Assembly (NCBI GenBank): GCA_054601695.1
Contig: BAAHQB010000020.1
Location: 1-64,000 of the forward strand
Direction of reading: 5' to 3'
DNA length: 64,000 nt
From: Amorphochlora amoebiformis
Lineage: Eukaryota > Cercozoa > Chlorarachniophyceae
Each line of letters begins with the position of its first letter. The first letter of the stretch is position 1. Made by a program: the position numbers and the translations under genes. Positions 1 through 11,759 of this stretch are shown here, in pieces. The notes beneath the pieces were generated by a model. The model ran no database searches. It had not been told where the DNA came from and was given only the letters and a program-made list of their open reading frames with translations.

Positions 1-704
1 ACGATCATCACAAGTTCTGCATACGTCTGACGCACAATACAGCATGACGACAAGCCACAACAGCACCGTCTGCAAGCGTTATATGACCTGAGAGCATGTC
101 GAGAGGCTATACAACCTCCTTCAAAGCGAGAGACCACCACCAGTCCACGCACCTTCCCTTCTCACAAGTCTTCTCCCCCAAGCCTTCTGCAGCGACCGAA
201 GTCCGCCCCGTCACACCCCAAGCGGATGGAGACCTTCACGAGGCTCCATGGTTAATATGTATATGCATACGCCCTTCAACGTCCACGGTTTCGAAGAGAT
301 TCGACCGACGCCGACCTCCATTCTGGTCTGCGATGAGACCCCCCGTCACTGCCCGCCAATGCCTGCCATTCTCCTGGAATCCCCGGAATCCTGGAACGCC
401 TTCAGAGCCCCATGTCACAACCTGAACCACCACAGTACACGTGTCAAGCCCTTTAAAGACGCCCCGGCAGCGCGACAACGCAACAGCTATCCGTTTCGCG
501 ACACACACTGGCAAGAAGCGAGCCTGCCTGCAAGACCGACATCCTGCGACGGTTCCCCCCTGATGAGTCCCCACCATAAGAGGGCCGAAACTGTCGTTCG
601 CAAGAACGTTGGTCGGGTGCAGGTAAGCCCCACACACACATTGTATGTATATATATTTATTTGTTTGTGCATATTGTGTATGGTTTATGTTTATATATAT
701 ATAT

Positions 705-745
<41 letters not shown>

Positions 746-755
746 TTTATATATA

Positions 756-789
<34 letters not shown>

Positions 790-1894
790 TTCATATTTCC
801 ATATATATATATTGTACATTCATTTATATATATTGTATATGCATGTGTTTGTGAAATTACTTTGGTGTTCAACTAACTTGCTCTACATGGATAGCTCCAA
901 CTCATTAGGAGTCCCCGAACCTAACAATACATCGAGCGATTGGCGCCGTCATGATGGGTCAAGTCCCGAGCCCTTAGCGCCTTCCAACCTGAGCATCAAG
1001 ATTGTATATTGAGATGGCTATATGGCACAAGAGGTGTACGAATATGGTTGGGTTTCCCTAACCCTAATCCTAGTCACCCCATCCATGACCTGGATGCATC
1101 TCTCCTGGACATATACACTGAACTACCAACTTACACCGGAGGCCCGTGACCCCGTCGGTTTATAAAATAAAATCGAGAAGAGTATCAGCAACGATCATCA
1201 CAAGTTCTGCATACGTCTGACGCACAATACAGCATGACGACAAGCCACAACAGCACCGTCTGCAAGCGTTATATGACCTGAGAGCATGTCGAGAGGCTAT
1301 ACAACCTCCTTCAAAGCGAGAGACCACCACCAGTCCACGCACCTTCCCTTCTCACAAGTCTTCTCCCCCAAGCCTTCTGCAGCGACCGAAGTCCGCCCCG
1401 TCACACCCCAAGCGGATGGAGACCTTCACGAGGCTCCATGGTTAATATGTATATGCATACGCCCTTCAACGTCCACGGTTTCGAAGAGATTCGACCGACG
1501 CCGACCTCCATTCTGGTCTGCGATGAGACCCCCCGTCACTGCCCGCCAATGCCTGCCATTCTCCTGGAATCCCCGGAATCCTGGAACGCCTTCAGAGCCC
1601 CATGTCACAACCTGAACCACCACAGTACACGTGTCAAGCCCTTTAAAGACGCCCCGGCAGCGCGACAACGCAACAGCTATCCGTTTCGCGACACACACTG
1701 GCAAGAAGCGAGCCTGCCTGCAAGACCGACATCCTGCGACGGTTCCCCCCTGATGAGTCCCCACCATAAGAGGGCCGAAACTGTCGTTCGCAAGAACGTT
1801 GGTCGGGTGCAGGTAAGCCCCACACACACATTGTATGTATATATATTTATTTGTTTGTGCATATTGTGTATGGTTTATGTTTATATATATATAT

Positions 1895-1937
<43 letters not shown>

Positions 1938-1949
1938 TTCATATATATA

Positions 1950-1989
<40 letters not shown>

Positions 1990-2123
1990 CATATTTCCAT
2001 ATATATATATTGTACATTCATTTATATATATTGTATATGCATGTGTTTGTGAAATTACTTTGGTGTTCAACTAACTTGCTCTACATGGATAGCTCCAACT
2101 CATTAGGAGTCCCCGAACCTAAC
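1..2123. repeat. Subtelomeric unit A, tandem duplication of 1190 bp
   Basis: The sequence at 1 restarts nearly unchanged at 1191. Copy 1 is complete (1-1190). Copy 2 matches it to about 2123 and then runs into CCCTAA repeats; copy 1 continues with non-telomeric sequence at the matching point (~926). Each copy has a GC-richer half (about 1-630) and a (TA)n half. The GC-rich half is open for more than 120 codons on both strands and ends at a donor-like caggtaag (~619), so an old exon is possible, but I recognise no protein. Near 1050-1120 copy 1 holds a short ccctaaccctaatccta stretch followed by sequence resembling unit B, so the two units are related. Confidence 0.9.
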
Positions 2124-2208
2124 CCTAACCCTAACCCTAACCCTAACCCTAACCCTAACCCTAACCCTAACCCTAACCCTAACCCTAACCCTAACCCTAA
2201 CCCTAACC
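2118..2208. repeat. Short telomeric tract (CCCTAA)n
   Basis: About fifteen perfect CCCTAA hexamers join truncated unit A (cctaac shared at the junction) to the first copy of unit B. Orientation is the same as in the long tract at 3031-4910. Confidence 0.95.
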
Positions 2209-2475
2209 TCAATATTCATAACCCTGGAGACTGTTTCCTTGATACTTTGACATGGTTGCCGAGATGGCTATATATATAGTCTGGGCGTAACCCTAATCCT
2301 AAGTTACGCAGCCCCATCCATAAATAGATGATCTCGTATAACACACATGGGTGTGCAACCCCCTAAGCAACCACCCGGAGGCCCCCATGGGGCTCCATTG
2401 ACCATAATGGCGCCATAAGGCAGAAGTGAGTAGGCTGTGGGTCGGACCCCACGGCGAAAACTTTTGTCGCTGAGA

Positions 2476-2547
2476 GTGCCATATGGACAAGTGGTCAGTC
2501 CGTTAGCTTTGAGTCTGGGGATCGTGGGTTCGATTCCCAAAAATGTC
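2476..2547 (+). other. tRNA-like (SINE-like) segment, copy 1
   Basis: A perfect D stem (GGAC/GTCC) encloses an A-box-like sequence. A T arm follows with the B box GGTTCGATTCC and four paired bases. The anticodon stem is degenerate and the acceptor ends pair poorly. This looks like a tRNA-derived pol III element or a decayed tRNA rather than a working tRNA. Confidence 0.5.
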
Positions 2548-2898
2548 AAAAATTTTCAATTTATCGAAATCTTGAAAAATCTTGGAATAAAGGCCAGATA
2601 CATTCAAAACATAACCCTAACCCTAAAAGGGTTGATAATCTCAATATTCATAACCCTGGAGACTGTTTCCTTGATACTTTGACATGGTTGCCGAGATGGC
2701 TATATATATAGTCTGGGCGTAACCCTAATCCTAAGTTACGCAGCCCCATCCATAAATAGATGATCTCGTATAACACACATGGGTGTGCAACCCCCTAAGC
2801 AACCACCCGGAGGCCCCCATGGGGCTCCATTGACCATAATGGCGCCATAAGGCAGAAGTGAGTAGGCTGTGGGTCGGACCCCACGGCGAACGCTGAGA

Positions 2899-2970
2899 GT
2901 GCCATATGGACAAGTGGTCAGTCCGTTAGCTTTGAGTCTGGGGATCGTGGGTTCGATTCCCAAAAATGTC
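2899..2970 (+). other. tRNA-like (SINE-like) segment, copy 2
   Basis: Same element as at 2476-2547, with identical A and B boxes, in the second copy of unit B. It was duplicated with the unit and is not an independent insertion. Confidence 0.5.
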
Positions 2971-3030
2971 AAAAATTTTCAATTTATCGAAATCTTGAAA
3001 AATCTTGGAATAAAGGCCAGATACATTCAA

Positions 3031-3545
3031 AACCCTAACCCTAACCCTAACCCTAACCCTAACCCTAACCCTAACCCTAACCCTAACCCTAACCCTAACC
3101 CTAACCCTAACCCTAACCCTAACCCTAACCCTAACCCTAACCCTAACCCTAACCCTAACCCTAACCCTAACCCTAACCCTAACCCTAACCCTAACCCTAA
3201 CCCTAACCCTAACCCTAACCCTAACCCTAACCCTAACCCTAACCCTAACCCTAACCCTAACCCTAACCCTAACCCTAACCCTAACCCTAACCCTAACCCT
3301 AACCCTAACCCTAACCCTAACCCTAACCCTAACCCTAACCCTAACCCTAACCCTAACCCTAACCCTAACCCTAACCCTAACCCTAACCCTAACCCTAACC
3401 CTAACCCTAACCCTAACCCTAACCCTAACCCTAACCCTAACCCTAACCCTAACCCTAACCCTAACCCTAACCCTAACCCTAACCCTAACCCTAACCCTAA
3501 CCCTAACCCTAACCCTAACCCTAACCCTAACCCCAACCCTAACCC
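3031..3545. repeat. Telomeric repeat, pure (CCCTAA)n
   Basis: Roughly 85 almost perfect hexamers (one CCCCAA variant near 3530). CCCTAA on the + strand is the orientation expected at a left-hand chromosome end. Confidence 0.97.
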
Positions 3546-4910
3546 TAACCCGACACCCTAACCCGACACCCTAACCCGACACCCTAACCCGACACCCTAA
3601 CCCGACACCCTAACCCGACACCCTAACCCGACACCCTAACCCGACACCCTAACCCGACACCCTAACCCGACACCCTAACCCTAACCCTAACCCTAACCCT
3701 AACCCTAACCCTAACCCTAACCCTAACCCTAACCCTAACCCGACACCCTAACCCGACACCCTAACCCGACACCCTAACCCTAACCCTAACCCGACACCCT
3801 AACCCGACACCCTAACCCGACACCCTAACCCTAACCCGACACCCTAACCCTAACCCGACACCCTAACCCTAACCCTAACCCTAACCCTAACCCTAACCCG
3901 ACACCCTAACCCGACACCCTAACCCTAACCCGACACCCTAACCCTAACCCTAACCCGACACCCTAACCCGACACCCTAACCCTAACCCGACACCCTAACC
4001 CGACACCCTAACCCGACACCCTAACCCTAACCCGACACCCTAACCCTAACCCTAACCCTAACCCTAACCCGACACCCTAACCCTAACCCGACACCCTAAC
4101 CCGACACCCTAACCCGACACCCTAACCCGACACCCTAACCCGACACCCTAACCCTAACCCTAACCCGACACCCTAACCCGACACCCTAACCCTAACCCTA
4201 ACCCGACACCCTAACCCGACACCCTAACCCGACACCCTAACCCGACACCCTAACCCGACACCCTAACCCGACACCCGACACCCTAACCCGACACCCGACA
4301 CCCGACACCCTAACCCGACACCCTAACCCGACACCCTAACCCGACACCCTAACCCGACACCCTAACCCGACACCCTAACCCGACACCCTAACCCGACACC
4401 CTAACCCGACACCCTTACCGACACCCTAACCCGACACCCTAACCCGACACCCTAACCCGACACCCTAACCCGACACCCTAACTCTAACCCGACACCCTAA
4501 CCCGACACCCTAACCCGACACCCTAATCCGACACCCTAACCCGACACCCTAACCCGACACCCTAACCCGACACCCTAACCCGACACCCTAACCCGACACC
4601 TAACCCGACACCCTAACCCGACTCCCTAACCCTAACCCGACACCCTAACCCGACACCCTAACCCTAATTCGACACCCTAACCCTAACCCGACACCCTAAC
4701 CCGACACCCTAACCCGACACCCTAACCCGAAACCCTAACCCTAACCCGACATCCTAACCCGACACCCTAACCCGACACCCTAACCCTAACCCGACACCCT
4801 AACCCTAACTCGACACACTAACCCTAACCCGACACCCTAACCCTAACCCGACACCCTAGCCCGATATCCTAACCCTACACCCTAACCCGACACCCTAACC
4901 CGACACCCTA
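3546..4910. repeat. Degenerate telomeric repeat, CCCTAA mixed with CCCTAACCCGACA
   Basis: CCCTAA alternates irregularly with CCCGACA. The dominant higher-order unit is the 13-mer CCCTAACCCGACA, with blocks of plain CCCTAA at about 3670-3740 and 3860-3900. Point variants increase to the right. The gradient from pure on the left to variant on the right fits a distal-to-proximal telomere. The tract ends abruptly in (TA)n at 4913. Confidence 0.95.
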
Positions 4911-4912
4911 AC

Positions 4913-4948
4913 TAAATATATATGTCTATGTAATTATGTATACATATG

Positions 4949-5020
<72 letters not shown>

Positions 5021-5242
5021 GTACATATATATATATATATATATATATGCACATATATATGTATATAATATATATATTACACACATATGTATATACTATG
5101 TATATATACATACATACACTACAGTATATATATATATAATATATATATATATATATGTATATATATACTTTTGTATATATTTATCGTAGTATATGCATAT
5201 ATATATATATATTATATATATATATATATAGATATAATATAT

Positions 5243-5303
<61 letters not shown>

Positions 5304-5345
5304 TAAATATATATTTATATATATATATATATATATATTTAAATA
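4913..5345. repeat. (TA)n-rich microsatellite block with a short (GA)n
   Basis: TA dinucleotides with scattered tgta/cata variants and a (GA)n run at 5279-5303. Open frames here read only as Tyr-Ile alternation and are not genes. Confidence 0.9.
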
Positions 5346-5815
5346 TCTTATAAGTTAATATACGTAGAAATAACAATCAGTAGAATAACTGAGTCGTAGT
5401 CTGTGCAGCGTGTTGACAGAGGTTCACCGTTGATCACCTTGAAATCTGACATGTCGACATGAATATTGCGGCTTACATGTCGTCCTCTTGGAATCTATCA
5501 GCTGGGCTCACGTCCAGCTGGGGTATCCTATGCCGCATTATTATCTAGCCTAATCTATCCTAAGACTATTAAGCAACTATGACTTGTGCCCGACGTGTGC
5601 CTTTATCCTTGGGCTAATCCCCGAGGAAGAGAGTTTTACACGCTTTTAGGCCTTGTCAGTTTCATGGATCGATGCCCAGTCCCATTCGACAGCCTTCGGT
5701 GATCAGTCGGCCGCTGCCTCCATCGGGGAGCTCGATATTTCCAAACTTGGTCTTGGGAGTAATGAGTAGTGCCTTGTGCTCTGTTACTTAACTTACATCA
5801 TAGTTATTCGCTAGC
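5346..5815. other. Unique sequence without a recognisable gene
   Basis: About 470 bp of normal-composition DNA. I found no open frame with recognisable protein character on either strand and no RNA gene. It may hold a UTR or a lost gene fragment. Confidence 0.5.
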
Positions 5816-5817
5816 AC

Positions 5818-5878
<61 letters not shown>

Positions 5879-6007
5879 GACATCATTCACGTATAGTACC
5901 ATTATATAGCAACATATACATAATCGTACACGTGAACGAGTATGTCGTACATGCAATAGCATGCATAGCACTCATTAGTACTCAACCTTTGTTTTTTATT
6001 CCAACGA

Positions 6008-6044
<37 letters not shown>

Positions 6045-6135
6045 GTATATATGTATATCATAGTATATACATATGTATAATATACATACATATATTTATA
6101 TATATATATATATATTTATATAGTGTATACGTATA

Positions 6136-6174
<39 letters not shown>

Positions 6175-6250
6175 CATATTGATATATACATACATACATA
6201 CATACACACATATATATATATGTATATATATATATATAAATATATATATA

Positions 6251-6289
<39 letters not shown>

Positions 6290-6378
6290 TACATCTACAT
6301 GTATATATCTAGTATATATATGTACATGTATATCTAGTATATATGTATGTGTATTAAAAACAGTTAATACTCATACAC

Positions 6379-6430
<52 letters not shown>
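5816..6430. repeat. (TA)n microsatellite block
   Basis: Several TA runs separated by a short unique island at 5875-6005. No gene seen. Confidence 0.9.
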
Positions 6431-6433
<3 letters not shown>

Positions 6434-6776
6434 TATATGAAATAACTGCATGTATAACGGAGCCTAAGAGAATTAGAAAGAAAACAGAAAAAGAACATCA
6501 AAGACCGAAGTGCTATGATCAGAGACTCATATGACAGGAAACTTTGGCAGGTGCTGGTTATCATGGCATTTTTTCGCCGGTTGTAATCTAGGTAACATCA
6601 GGTACCTGAGGCAAGTTCTAGCTGCAGTACTAATATAAAGGTCATAGAAGATGAGAATGGAACCGAAGGGCCGACAGCCATTCATTATGAATTGGAGCAA
6701 TTCTGTGCATGTGTCACTGTGTACACGAGGAAACACGTACTGCGTTATGTCTATACGGCATAGGGATTTCAATGGT

Positions 6777-7326
6777 TTACTGATTAGATTTGCCTTGTTT
6801 TGTCTTGTCTAGTACATTCGAGAATAGTTTGCAGCTGATTTCCCTTGCGAGATCCTCCACTGCTCTGGCAAGGCGTTTTCGCTTATTATCGAGGACTTCC
6901 AGCTCCAATGACACACTCAAGTCTTCGAATGGGCTCACATCCGACGCAACACATCCGATCAAACCTCACGAAAGCCGTTATTAAAATCAAGGAAAAAACC
7001 ACTGAAAGTCAATAGAGAAGCATACAATTGTACAATACTGTGCATGCATATCATTGCACACATATGGTCGCGAATCATCGAATGTTAACACGGTCCGGGT
7101 GCATAACACTGCATTGGTGGTAGGCTCGACTCACTCTCGTTTAGAAGCGCCTTGCTTTCCAGTTCTGAGTGTACATACATTTACAATGTATTATTCCACG
7201 AGAACGAATTAGCTTGTACGAATCGAGCGAGAATGTAACATGCCTTGCGCGAGTTCTTGCAGTTTGGAGAGCATTTGAGCCCTCCTCAGACAGATCATAC
7301 GCAATTCCTACCAGCTCCAAGTTCAT
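6777..7326 (-). CDS. Small hypothetical protein, two exons
   Basis: Exon 1 (7326 to 7185) starts at an ATG and reads MNLELVGIAYDLSEEGSNAL and onward. Exon 2 (6964 to 6777) contains a charged helical segment around LELEVLDNKRKRLARAVEDL and ends in TAA. The donor (t|gtaaatg) and the acceptor (gtgag|gt) agree in phase, giving about 110 residues with no signal peptide or membrane segment. The charged helix could be a coiled coil. I do not recognise the family. The gene is divergent from thioredoxin. The non-TA sequence to about 6440 on the same strand may be its 3' UTR or another exon. Confidence 0.45.
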
Positions 7327-8263
7327 TTTTTATGAATACAATCCCTCAGCCATATACCTTAAGTGGCATCTTGATTCTTGAACAATTCGGGATTCAAGAA
7401 CCATAAACCCACCGCTGGGATCAGATTGGGATCAGATAGGGATCAGTTTGGAACAAGCTCGAAATTTGATCGCACTCTGTTGGAATCAGCTGGCAACGAG
7501 CTCGCAATCAGCTCACTAAACTCGCAATCAGTCGAAGGCTTTGTTTGACTAGTAAAGATGGCGGGTTTGGGTTTCTACATCAGTTCAAATCTTCGGCAGT
7601 TGGAATTCGAAAATAAAACTTCGGCTTGTCGAACCAAAAATGGCCGCCCGGAGTTGTCAAGTGGGTTGGATTTTGGGCGTTAGTCTGGTGTTCTATTGGT
7701 TGTCTCTTTATGCATCCGGAAAGGCATCGAGGGCTCAGCTTGGGGAACCCAAAACAGCTGCTAAGATATGTAGCCCTGGTATGTATTATAACATACATGG
7801 CTCGTCGTTGGGTTGGTTGTCAGTTCATCTGCTACACCCCACCTCCCCTCCGCACCGATCCCCTGCCACCACGTTCTCACCGATTTCCCAACCCTTCACT
7901 GCAGTCCATCTTCCACGCCTCCCACCTCCACCCTACTTGTTTTGAATTCTTCTCTCCCAACAAAACAGGTTCTTTTATATTTTTTATCACTTATTAATCC
8001 TTCTTTCTCCGATGAAAGTAGACTCGCTTGGTGCTGGGATTATTTCAACGAGGTCGCGCTTTACAGCCTTGATCAGGATGCACAACTCGAACCATCTCCT
8101 GGACCATCCCTCGCACACAAACACAAGAAAACACACGATATTCTCCCTCAGGGGCGGCGAAGGTACATCAACACGAAATACACCGATCGACCCCATTATC
8201 CAAGACTTTTTCTAGCCAAAACAAAACTGACGTACGAATGCGTATTTGGTTTGCAAACTTTAG
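7327..8263. promoter_or_regulatory. Divergent intergenic region / 5' part of the thioredoxin gene
   Basis: This lies between the unknown minus-strand gene and the first recognised thioredoxin exon. A cluster of gggatcag/aatcag words at about 7415-7520 is mildly repetitive. An ATG at 7640 (context aaaATGGCC) opens a frame with a hydrophobic N-terminal stretch, WILGVSLVFYWLSLYA. It could be a 5' exon of the thioredoxin gene encoding a targeting segment, but I could not connect it with a phase-consistent splice. Confidence 0.4.
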
Positions 8264-8358
8264 GGGGTGTTGTTTATGCCAAGAGTAAGAGTGAATTTGA
8301 TCAAGTGCTCAAGGATGCGGGGGACAATCTCGTCGTCGTTGGTAAATTCTGTACAGAA

Positions 8359-8419
<61 letters not shown>

Positions 8420-8529
8420 GATATCAATATATGTATACATGTGTGTTCGATCATACATGTATACACACATACATAAACATGTATATATATATATAATTAT
8501 ATAATTATATATATATATATATACATGTA

Positions 8530-8579
<50 letters not shown>

Positions 8580-8647
8580 CATACCTGTGTGTAATATATG
8601 TTTTCTGTGTTTTCGTTGAAATCATATAGGCATAAACCCACACACAC

Positions 8648-8731
<84 letters not shown>

Positions 8732-9148
8732 GTGTAATATGATGTAAAGCAGCACAGTTATGAAAAGTGCGAGAAGTAAGTAACGATAGTGTTTTTATTT
8801 GACACGTTTTACGCCAAACTGATTTCGTACGATATGTGGATATGTTTCTTATATCAATCACGCAGATTTCGTTCCGAAAGTGTGATATGTGACGATCTAT
8901 GTTGATATGTTTCGATATGTTTCCTATTTGCATGACACTTTTGATGCGATATGTGTCGATATGTTTCTTATTTGTATGACACAGATTTAGAATGATAAGT
9001 GCGATATGCATGGCGATATATTACATATATTTCGAGATTTTACGGCGAGTTGGTGCGGCCCGTGCAAGATGATAGCGCCCTTTTTCGAGTCGCTTAAGGA
9101 CAACTATCCAAACATCACACTACTAAAAGTTGACGTGGTAAATTCAAC

Positions 9149-9180
<32 letters not shown>

Positions 9181-9391
9181 GTATATATATGAATGTTTAT
9201 ATATATATATATATATACATATACATACACATATGAATGTAAGGTTACGTGAATATCCAAGCATCACGCTACTTAAACTTCTCGTTGTAAATACAATATA
9301 TCTATGTATTATTGCATTAAGATATCCACGAAGGAAATATACTTCATACATGCACATGTACATAAACCTGCACATGTCTGGGTATGTGTAT

Positions 9392-9441
<50 letters not shown>

Positions 9442-9521
9442 TATATATATATATATATATGTATATATATGTATATATTCTAAACACATTAATATTTTTT
9501 TACGACAATCTACATATATGC

Positions 9522-9564
<43 letters not shown>

Positions 9565-9625
9565 TATATATGAAATATGTGTGATGTAGCTATTTAATAT
9601 ATATGTGTATATAGTATATACACAC

Positions 9626-9657
<32 letters not shown>

Positions 9658-9705
9658 GTATATGTGTATGTATATATATATATATATATGTGCATATTAT
9701 GTATG

Positions 9706-9755
<50 letters not shown>

Positions 9756-9806
9756 CTTATTATATATATATATATATATATATACTTATATGAAAATCTA
9801 CATATA

Positions 9807-9840
<34 letters not shown>

Positions 9841-9870
9841 TATGTATACATATATATATATATATTATAT

Positions 9871-9905
<35 letters not shown>

Positions 9906-9908
9906 ATG

Positions 9909-9958
<50 letters not shown>

Positions 9959-10010
9959 AAATATGTGTGATGTAGCTATTTAATATATATGTGTATATAC
10001 TATACACATA

Positions 10011-10071
<61 letters not shown>

Positions 10072-10170
10072 ATAGATATATATATATGTATATATATATT
10101 ATTATATATATTGTATATATATGTGCATATATATATATATATATATATGTATATGTACATGTATGTATAC

Positions 10171-10201
<31 letters not shown>

Positions 10202-10361
10202 ATATATATATGTATATGTGTATATACATGTGTATATACTGTAGACAAATACATAGTGCACAATAATTGCAAGGGTGTAGGCATATATTCGATGTTGTAT
10301 ATACACATGTATGTGTATGTGTGATATATATATATGTATATATATTATATATGTATATATG

Positions 10362-10416
<55 letters not shown>

Positions 10417-10830
10417 ACAAATGCATAGTATAGAATAATTGCAAATGTGTAGACGTCTATTCAATGTTGTAGGTTGTTTTGTTTTTGATTTGTTTTGGCA
10501 GGATGAAAACGAAGAAACGGCCCAATATTTCGAAATCGGAGCCATGCCGACGTTTATGTTCTTCAAGAAAGGTCACTGAAACATCTGTCCTGTCACTGTG
10601 TCGATCGCTTTTTCCCTGGGTAATTTAGCATCGGTAGTCGTACACGTACATGACACTGTACGACATCATCTAGATGGTTCGTTTGATCGGTCAGGTAAGA
10701 AGCTTACGACATGATGTACATGATTTGTTTTGGTCGCTCAGGTAAGAAGCTTGGATTTTTCTGCGGAGCTTCAGAGGAAAACCTTCGCGCAAACGTGGAA
10801 AAGTATATAAACTCTCAGGCTGACGACTGA
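8264..10830 (+). CDS. Thioredoxin (5' end incomplete), four recognised exons
   Basis: A small dithiol-disulfide oxidoreductase. The exons join in phase: 8264-8341 ([14 protein letters not shown]), 9037-9137 (active site [15 protein letters not shown], then KVDV), 10502-10571 ([20 protein letters not shown] with the conserved cis-Pro motif MPT) and 10742-10830 (C-terminal helix, TGA). All hallmarks of a classical cytosolic-type thioredoxin are present: the WCGPC redox pair, the following Pro, and the KVDVDE and MPTF segments. The start codon is not placed; the first exon begins at an acceptor (ctttag), so one more 5' exon is needed. Introns are filled with (TA)n. Intron 2 contains a decayed copy of the end of exon 2 (9236-9302). 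A spare copy of the exon-4 acceptor lies at ~10680-10702, and the end of exon 4 is duplicated after the stop. Confidence 0.93.
8815..9012. repeat. Minisatellite upstream of thioredoxin exon 2 acceptor
   Basis: Five or so diverged copies of a unit containing gatatgtttcttatttg and cgatatgtg. The array ends about 25 bp before the acceptor at 9036. Confidence 0.7.
9236..9302 (+). pseudogene. Decayed copy of the 3' end of thioredoxin exon 2
   Basis: The segment from gaatatccaagcatcacgct to gttgtaaatacaatatat mirrors the real exon end and donor (caactatccaaacatcacac through gtggtaaattcaacatatat, 9101-9150), including the TA run that follows. Substitutions have removed the match to the protein. It is a tandem duplication of an exon-donor-TA segment lying inside intron 2. 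Confidence 0.75.
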
Positions 10831-10875
10831 CAGTGCCAACGTGGAAAAGTATCCAGACTCTCAGGCTGACTGACA
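10831..10875 (+). repeat. Duplicate of the thioredoxin exon-4 end
   Basis: After the stop at 10828-10830, the words aacgtggaaaagtat, actctcaggctgac and tgacagt recur at 10838-10875. The last ~40 bp of coding sequence has been tandemly duplicated into the 3' UTR. Confidence 0.85.
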
Positions 10876-10879
10876 GTCT

Positions 10880-11650
10880 AATCTCCATGATAGCTACGAG
10901 AAGTTCATTTGAACCCTACTCTAGCTAGTACTACTTAGCCTAGTGCATATGCATGCATCATCATGAGATCGATCGACATCAGCATGATGCTTAATTATGT
11001 AGTTATTCTAGTTATTCTGGGTACCTTGTGTTACGTTGTGTATATGATCTAGATGATACTATTACTGTATATGCTAGATGCTAGATATCTAGATATTTCT
11101 AGATATCTAGGATATATAAAAATATATAGTATATCACGCGCATATACATATATATGTATCTAGACTAGATCTAGTAGATTCTAGAGTATATTTCTAGTAT
11201 TTGTATATATACATATATATATATATATGTACAATAATATGTGTACGTACTAGTACTATCTAGACTATAGGAAAATATATCCCAGATATCACATTACATC
11301 AGATATGTGATATATAGTGCTGGCTAACATTTCTAGAGTACCAACACCTAGAACACTCTAGAGTCTAGAGACAGTATGATCACCAGTATCTAGAGTATCA
11401 TTGCATGCATGATCTAGCTATGTTAGTATACTGTAGCATGTATACCGCCGATGATGTACAATTATAATGCAATCATTGAAAACTGTATAATCACAGTTTC
11501 AACTTAACTGGCCTGAAATCTAGAGACTAGCTGAGATGGATGGCAGCTACATTTTGAATGTACAATATAAATTCGAATATCAAACAATGTACATGTACCC
11601 ACGTACATATGCATACCAATAAATGCACGTACTTATAACAGTCTATGTGT
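10880..11650. other. CTAG-rich convergent intergenic spacer
   Basis: This separates the 3' ends of thioredoxin (+) and CDC26 (-). It is dense in ctag, tctaga and ctagat words and contains no convincing open frame. Confidence 0.7.
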
Positions 11651-11759
11651 TAGATGTACATGGACATGTCATATTGATACTACCTCTTTGAATCCATTGA
11701 ATCTATTCCTATCCTTGTCGCCGCGCTGAACGGATAAACGCATAATTCAGGGTAAAAAT

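Larger units (their letters stand above)
2208..3032. repeat. Subtelomeric unit B, two ~0.4-kb copies between telomeric tracts
   Basis: Copy 1 is about 2208-2610 and copy 2 about 2640-3032. They are nearly identical except for a 9-bp deletion in copy 2 (near 2889). Both end in cattcaaaac followed directly by CCCTAA repeats. The 29-bp spacer between the copies contains AACCCT and AGGGTT as an inverted pair around AAA (about 2618-2634). Each copy carries one tRNA-like segment near its right end. Confidence 0.9.

Noticed and set aside
248-620. Protein-coding exon in unit A
   Set aside because: Open on both strands with a donor-like end, but no recognisable protein and no phase partner; kept only as a remark in the repeat entry.
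645-2074. Long open frames of alternating Tyr/Ile in TA runs (here and at dozens of other places)
   Set aside because: They are translations of (TA)n microsatellites and exist in several frames and on both strands at once.
2476-2547. Functional tRNA gene
   Set aside because: The anticodon stem does not pair and the acceptor stem is poor, despite good A and B boxes.
2869-3561. PNPNPN / GLGLGL open frames
   Set aside because: Translation of the CCCTAA telomeric repeat, which lacks stops in these frames.
5346-5815. Gene in the unique island between TA blocks
   Set aside because: No frame of convincing composition and no motif on either strand.
8264-10830. Bacterial or organellar origin of the thioredoxin
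   Set aside because: It is split by spliceosomal introns and flanked by nuclear genes; nothing suggests recent transfer.
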